Positions 61,494-64,000 of a DNA stretch of 64,000 nucleotides are shown here, in pieces. Source of the stretch: Sediminibacillus dalangtanensis. GTDB lineage: Bacteria > Bacillota > Bacilli > Bacillales > Amphibacillaceae. The notes beneath the pieces were generated by a model. The model saw nothing but the letters and a program-made list of their open reading frames with translations, had not been told where the DNA came from and made no database searches. Position 1 is the stretch's first letter. Every line of letters starts with the position of its first letter. The stretch covers positions 3,906,001 through 3,970,000 of the forward strand of contig NZ_CP046956.1 in the NCBI RefSeq assembly GCF_017792025.1, in the 5' to 3' direction. A program made the translations under genes and the position numbers.

Positions 61494-62171
61494 ATGGCTA
61501 AACAATTACTGAAAAATGATTGGAATGAAAAGCTCCAGGAGGAATTTGAACAAGATTATTACCAGGAGCTTCGTGAATTTTTGAAGCAGGAATATGAGCA
61601 AAAAACGGTATATCCAGCTATGGATCATATTTACGAAGCACTCCATTTAACTTCTTATGCCAACACAAAAGTAGTTATCCTCGGACAAGACCCTTATCAT
61701 GGGCCGAACCAGGCCCATGGATTGAGTTTTTCTGTACAGCCGGGCGTGACACCTCCGCCTTCTTTGAAAAATATCTTCAAAGAGCTGAATGATGACATGG
61801 GCTGTCCCATCCCCGAGCATGGTTACTTGAAAAAATGGGCGGAGCAGGGAGTACTAATGCTAAACACGGTATTGACCGTACGGAAAGGACAGGCAGCTTC
61901 CCATCGGGGGAAAGGCTGGGAACATTTCACCAATAGAGTGATCGAAGTGTTGAATGAGCGGGAAAGACCCGTCGTTTTCCTCTTATGGGGACGTCATGCC
62001 CAGGAGAAACAAGCTCTACTGGATACGAATAAACACCGGGTAATCACCTCCCCCCATCCGAGCCCGTTTTCCGCAAATAAAGGATTTTTTGGCAGTAAGC
62101 CGTTTTCACGGGCCAATTCCTACTTAGAAGAATTGGGAGAAGCGCCAATAGACTGGTGCCTGCTAGAGTAG
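61494..62171 (+). CDS. ung: Uracil-DNA glycosylase (family 1)
   Basis: The 225-residue enzyme removes uracil from DNA in base-excision repair. Motif [19 protein letters not shown] carries the catalytic Asp, and the C-terminal motif [15 protein letters not shown] carries the catalytic His. It starts at ATG 61494 behind GAGGAGG. It appears monocistronic. Confidence 0.97.
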   Translation: MAKQLLKNDWNEKLQEEFEQDYYQELREFLKQEYEQKTVYPAMDHIYEALHLTSYANTKVVILGQDPYHGPNQAHGLSFSVQPGVTPPPSLKNIFKELNDDMGCPIPEHGYLKKWAEQGVLMLNTVLTVRKGQAASHRGKGWEHFTNRVIEVLNERERPVVFLLWGRHAQEKQALLDTNKHRVITSPHPSPFSANKGFFGSKPFSRANSYLEELGEAPIDWCLLE

Positions 62172-62369
62172 GAATGAACACCATCTATCAATCATGGAAG
62201 GGATAGGTAGATATCAATAGAAGTTATACAGGGTAATCAGTCATGTTAATAGGTCCATTTGCGCATCTGTTTCATCATTGCTAATAGGCTTCGGAAAAGC
62301 AGTTTCGCTTTCCTTCTACCTGTGATAGAATATGAAAGATGCATACTATTTTCGTGGAGGTAGAGAAAG

Positions 62370-63707
62370 TTGAAACATAATTTAAAAGCATCCTTTTTTC
62401 TATTAATGGCGGTGCTAATCGCATGTACTTCGCTAATAGCCAAGCCTGGAAAGGCAAATGCCGCTGAGTCGCTTGATTTGAACGCAGAGTCTGCGATTCT
62501 GGTAGATGCGGAGACGGGGAAGATTTTATATGCGAAACAGCCTGATATAAAATTACCTCCAGCTAGTATGACCAAAATGATGACAGAATATCTTGTATTG
62601 GAAGCCATCAACGAAGGTCAAATCAGCTGGGACACGACAACACAGATTAGTGATTACCCTTATGAAATTTCTGCAAGTAGTATATCTTCAGGGGTGGGCC
62701 TGACGCAAGATAAAGATTATACAGTACGAGAGCTATACGAAGCGATGGCAATCATATCCGATAACGGGACGACCATCGCACTCGCAGAATTGATTGCCGG
62801 GTCAGAAGGCGAATTTGTAAAAATGATGAATGAAAAAGCAGAGGAAATGGGATTGCCGGATTATCAGTTTGTGAATGCTACTGGTCTTTCCAACTCCGAC
62901 TTGGGTGAGAATCATCCGGAAGGTACGGAGCCTGACGCCAATGACCTGCTCTCGGCAGAGTCTGCTGCCCTGCTTGCTTACCACTTAGTGAATGACTATC
63001 CAGAAGCATTGGATGTATCGAGCAAAATGACTACGGAATTTGAAGGAAAGACGTTGGAAAACTTGAACTGGATGCTGCCTTGGGATAATGTCAACTTCAA
63101 ACAATTTGGCTTTGAAGGCGTTGATGGGTTGAAGACAGGCTGGACAGACGATGCTGGCTATTGTTTCACCGGTACAGCAGAACGTGACGGCAGAAGGCTG
63201 ATTTCTGTGGTCATGAAAACAGAAAGCAAGGAAGCCCGCTTTGAAGAAACGGCGAAATTGCTTGATTATGGATTCTCTCAATTTGAAAACAAAGAAGTTT
63301 TTCCGGAAGGATATCAGAAGGAAGACCAAACAAGCTTGCCGGTAACGAAAGGAAAGCAAGATGAGGTGGAAATCGCTTCAAGTGCAGCTATTCAAGCCCC
63401 GATAAAAAACGGGGAAGAAGATAGTTATGATGTTACCTTGAATGTTGATGAAGAAAAGCTGAATGAGGATGGCGAACTGGTCGCTCCGCTTGAAAAAGGG
63501 GAAAAAGTCGGGACCATGGAACTCACTTATAAAGGGGAAGCAGATTATGGTTATATCACCGGCGAAAAACAAGCACAAACGGTTGATGTAGTTACAACTG
63601 CTGCTGTCGAAAAGGCCAATTGGTTCTCCTTATCCATGAGTGCTGTAGGCAATTTTTTCAGTAATATTTTCTCTTCTGTATCAGATACTGTGAAGGGTTG
63701 GTTCTAA
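62370..63707 (+). CDS. dacA: D-alanyl-D-alanine carboxypeptidase DacA (PBP5)
   Basis: The 445-residue low-molecular-weight PBP trims the terminal D-Ala of muropeptides. It has a signal peptide (about 1-31, ending GKANA). SxxK is in PASMTKMM, SxN in ISDNGTT and KTG in DGLKTGWTD. A C-terminal beta domain (PBP5_C) and a terminal amphipathic anchor (AVGNFFSNIFSSVSDTVKGWF) follow. It starts at TTG 62370 behind GGAGGT. It precedes pdxS, as in B. subtilis. Confidence 0.96.
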   Translation: MKHNLKASFFLLMAVLIACTSLIAKPGKANAAESLDLNAESAILVDAETGKILYAKQPDIKLPPASMTKMMTEYLVLEAINEGQISWDTTTQISDYPYEISASSISSGVGLTQDKDYTVRELYEAMAIISDNGTTIALAELIAGSEGEFVKMMNEKAEEMGLPDYQFVNATGLSNSDLGENHPEGTEPDANDLLSAESAALLAYHLVNDYPEALDVSSKMTTEFEGKTLENLNWMLPWDNVNFKQFGFEGVDGLKTGWTDDAGYCFTGTAERDGRRLISVVMKTESKEARFEETAKLLDYGFSQFENKEVFPEGYQKEDQTSLPVTKGKQDEVEIASSAAIQAPIKNGEEDSYDVTLNVDEEKLNEDGELVAPLEKGEKVGTMELTYKGEADYGYITGEKQAQTVDVVTTAAVEKANWFSLSMSAVGNFFSNIFSSVSDTVKGWF

Positions 63708-63815
63708 TTCACGCCGATACATTCTGGTTGGGGTTTTCAGAAAAATAAGGTAAAATATTGGATAACCAATGAAAGAAGATTATAAATGAGTGATTATATA
63801 TGGGAGGAATACTGA

Positions 63816-64000
<185 letters not shown>

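Overview
The window is the replication-origin region of a low-GC Gram-positive, endospore-forming member of the Bacillaceae. The evidence is the gene order rnpA-rpmH-oriC-dnaA-dnaN-rlbA-recF-remB-gyrB-gyrA, the soj/spo0J/noc block with perfect parS sites, spoIIIJ/jag, spore-associated yyaC, and walRKHI. Individual proteins look closest to the Oceanobacillus/Virgibacillus type of Bacillaceae; the genus is an inference. No rRNA, tRNA, CRISPR array, transposase, integrase or prophage gene was seen.

Left arm (1-42,200, genes mostly on the minus strand, so mostly co-directional with replication away from oriC at about 43-45 kb). From the left edge: walR-walK-yycH-yycI, an M23/LysM cell-wall peptidase, and purA with a PurR-box pair. 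Next come an ASCH-domain gene broken by a stop codon, then dnaB-rplI-gdpP-yybS. An accessory block follows: a HAD phosphatase, an aldehyde dehydrogenase, serA plus a class V aminotransferase under a serine T-box, an Hsp20 and a lipoprotein. The core resumes with rpsF-ssb-rpsR, ychF, a DUF951 gene, a MscS channel, a YkvI-type transporter, yyaC, a DUF554 gene, parB-parA and noc. A small accessory island (ATP-grasp enzyme, alpha/beta hydrolase, small membrane protein) separates noc from rsmG-mnmG-mnmE. Then come jag-yidC-rnpA-rpmH.

Origin (42,200-45,160). The rpmH-dnaA spacer is enlarged by two palindromic repeats and holds a DnaA-box cluster. The dnaA-dnaN spacer holds a further DnaA box, DnaA-trio-like triplets and an AT-rich unwinding region. 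This is a bipartite Bacillus-type oriC.

Right arm (45,160-64,000, mostly plus strand): dnaN, rlbA, recF, remB, gyrB, gyrA, an HD-GYP-like protein with eroded catalytic residues, yaaC (minus), guaB, a TAXI-type TRAP transporter operon (binding lipoprotein, DUF1850 protein, fused permease), ung, dacA and the start of pdxS.

Most of the window is housekeeping. The least explained material is in the intergenic DNA. (1) Short attC-like imperfect palindromes, all in the same orientation, flank the AT-rich accessory genes at 33.5-35.0 kb and follow the ASCH pseudogene at 8.3 kb, which looks like a cassette arrangement. (2) Two families of long, palindrome-rich dispersed repeats occur; one carries a conserved tail containing a perfect DnaA box. 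(3) A DnaA-box cluster lies between jag and mnmE. (4) A roughly 120-nt structured element sits inside the TRAP operon.
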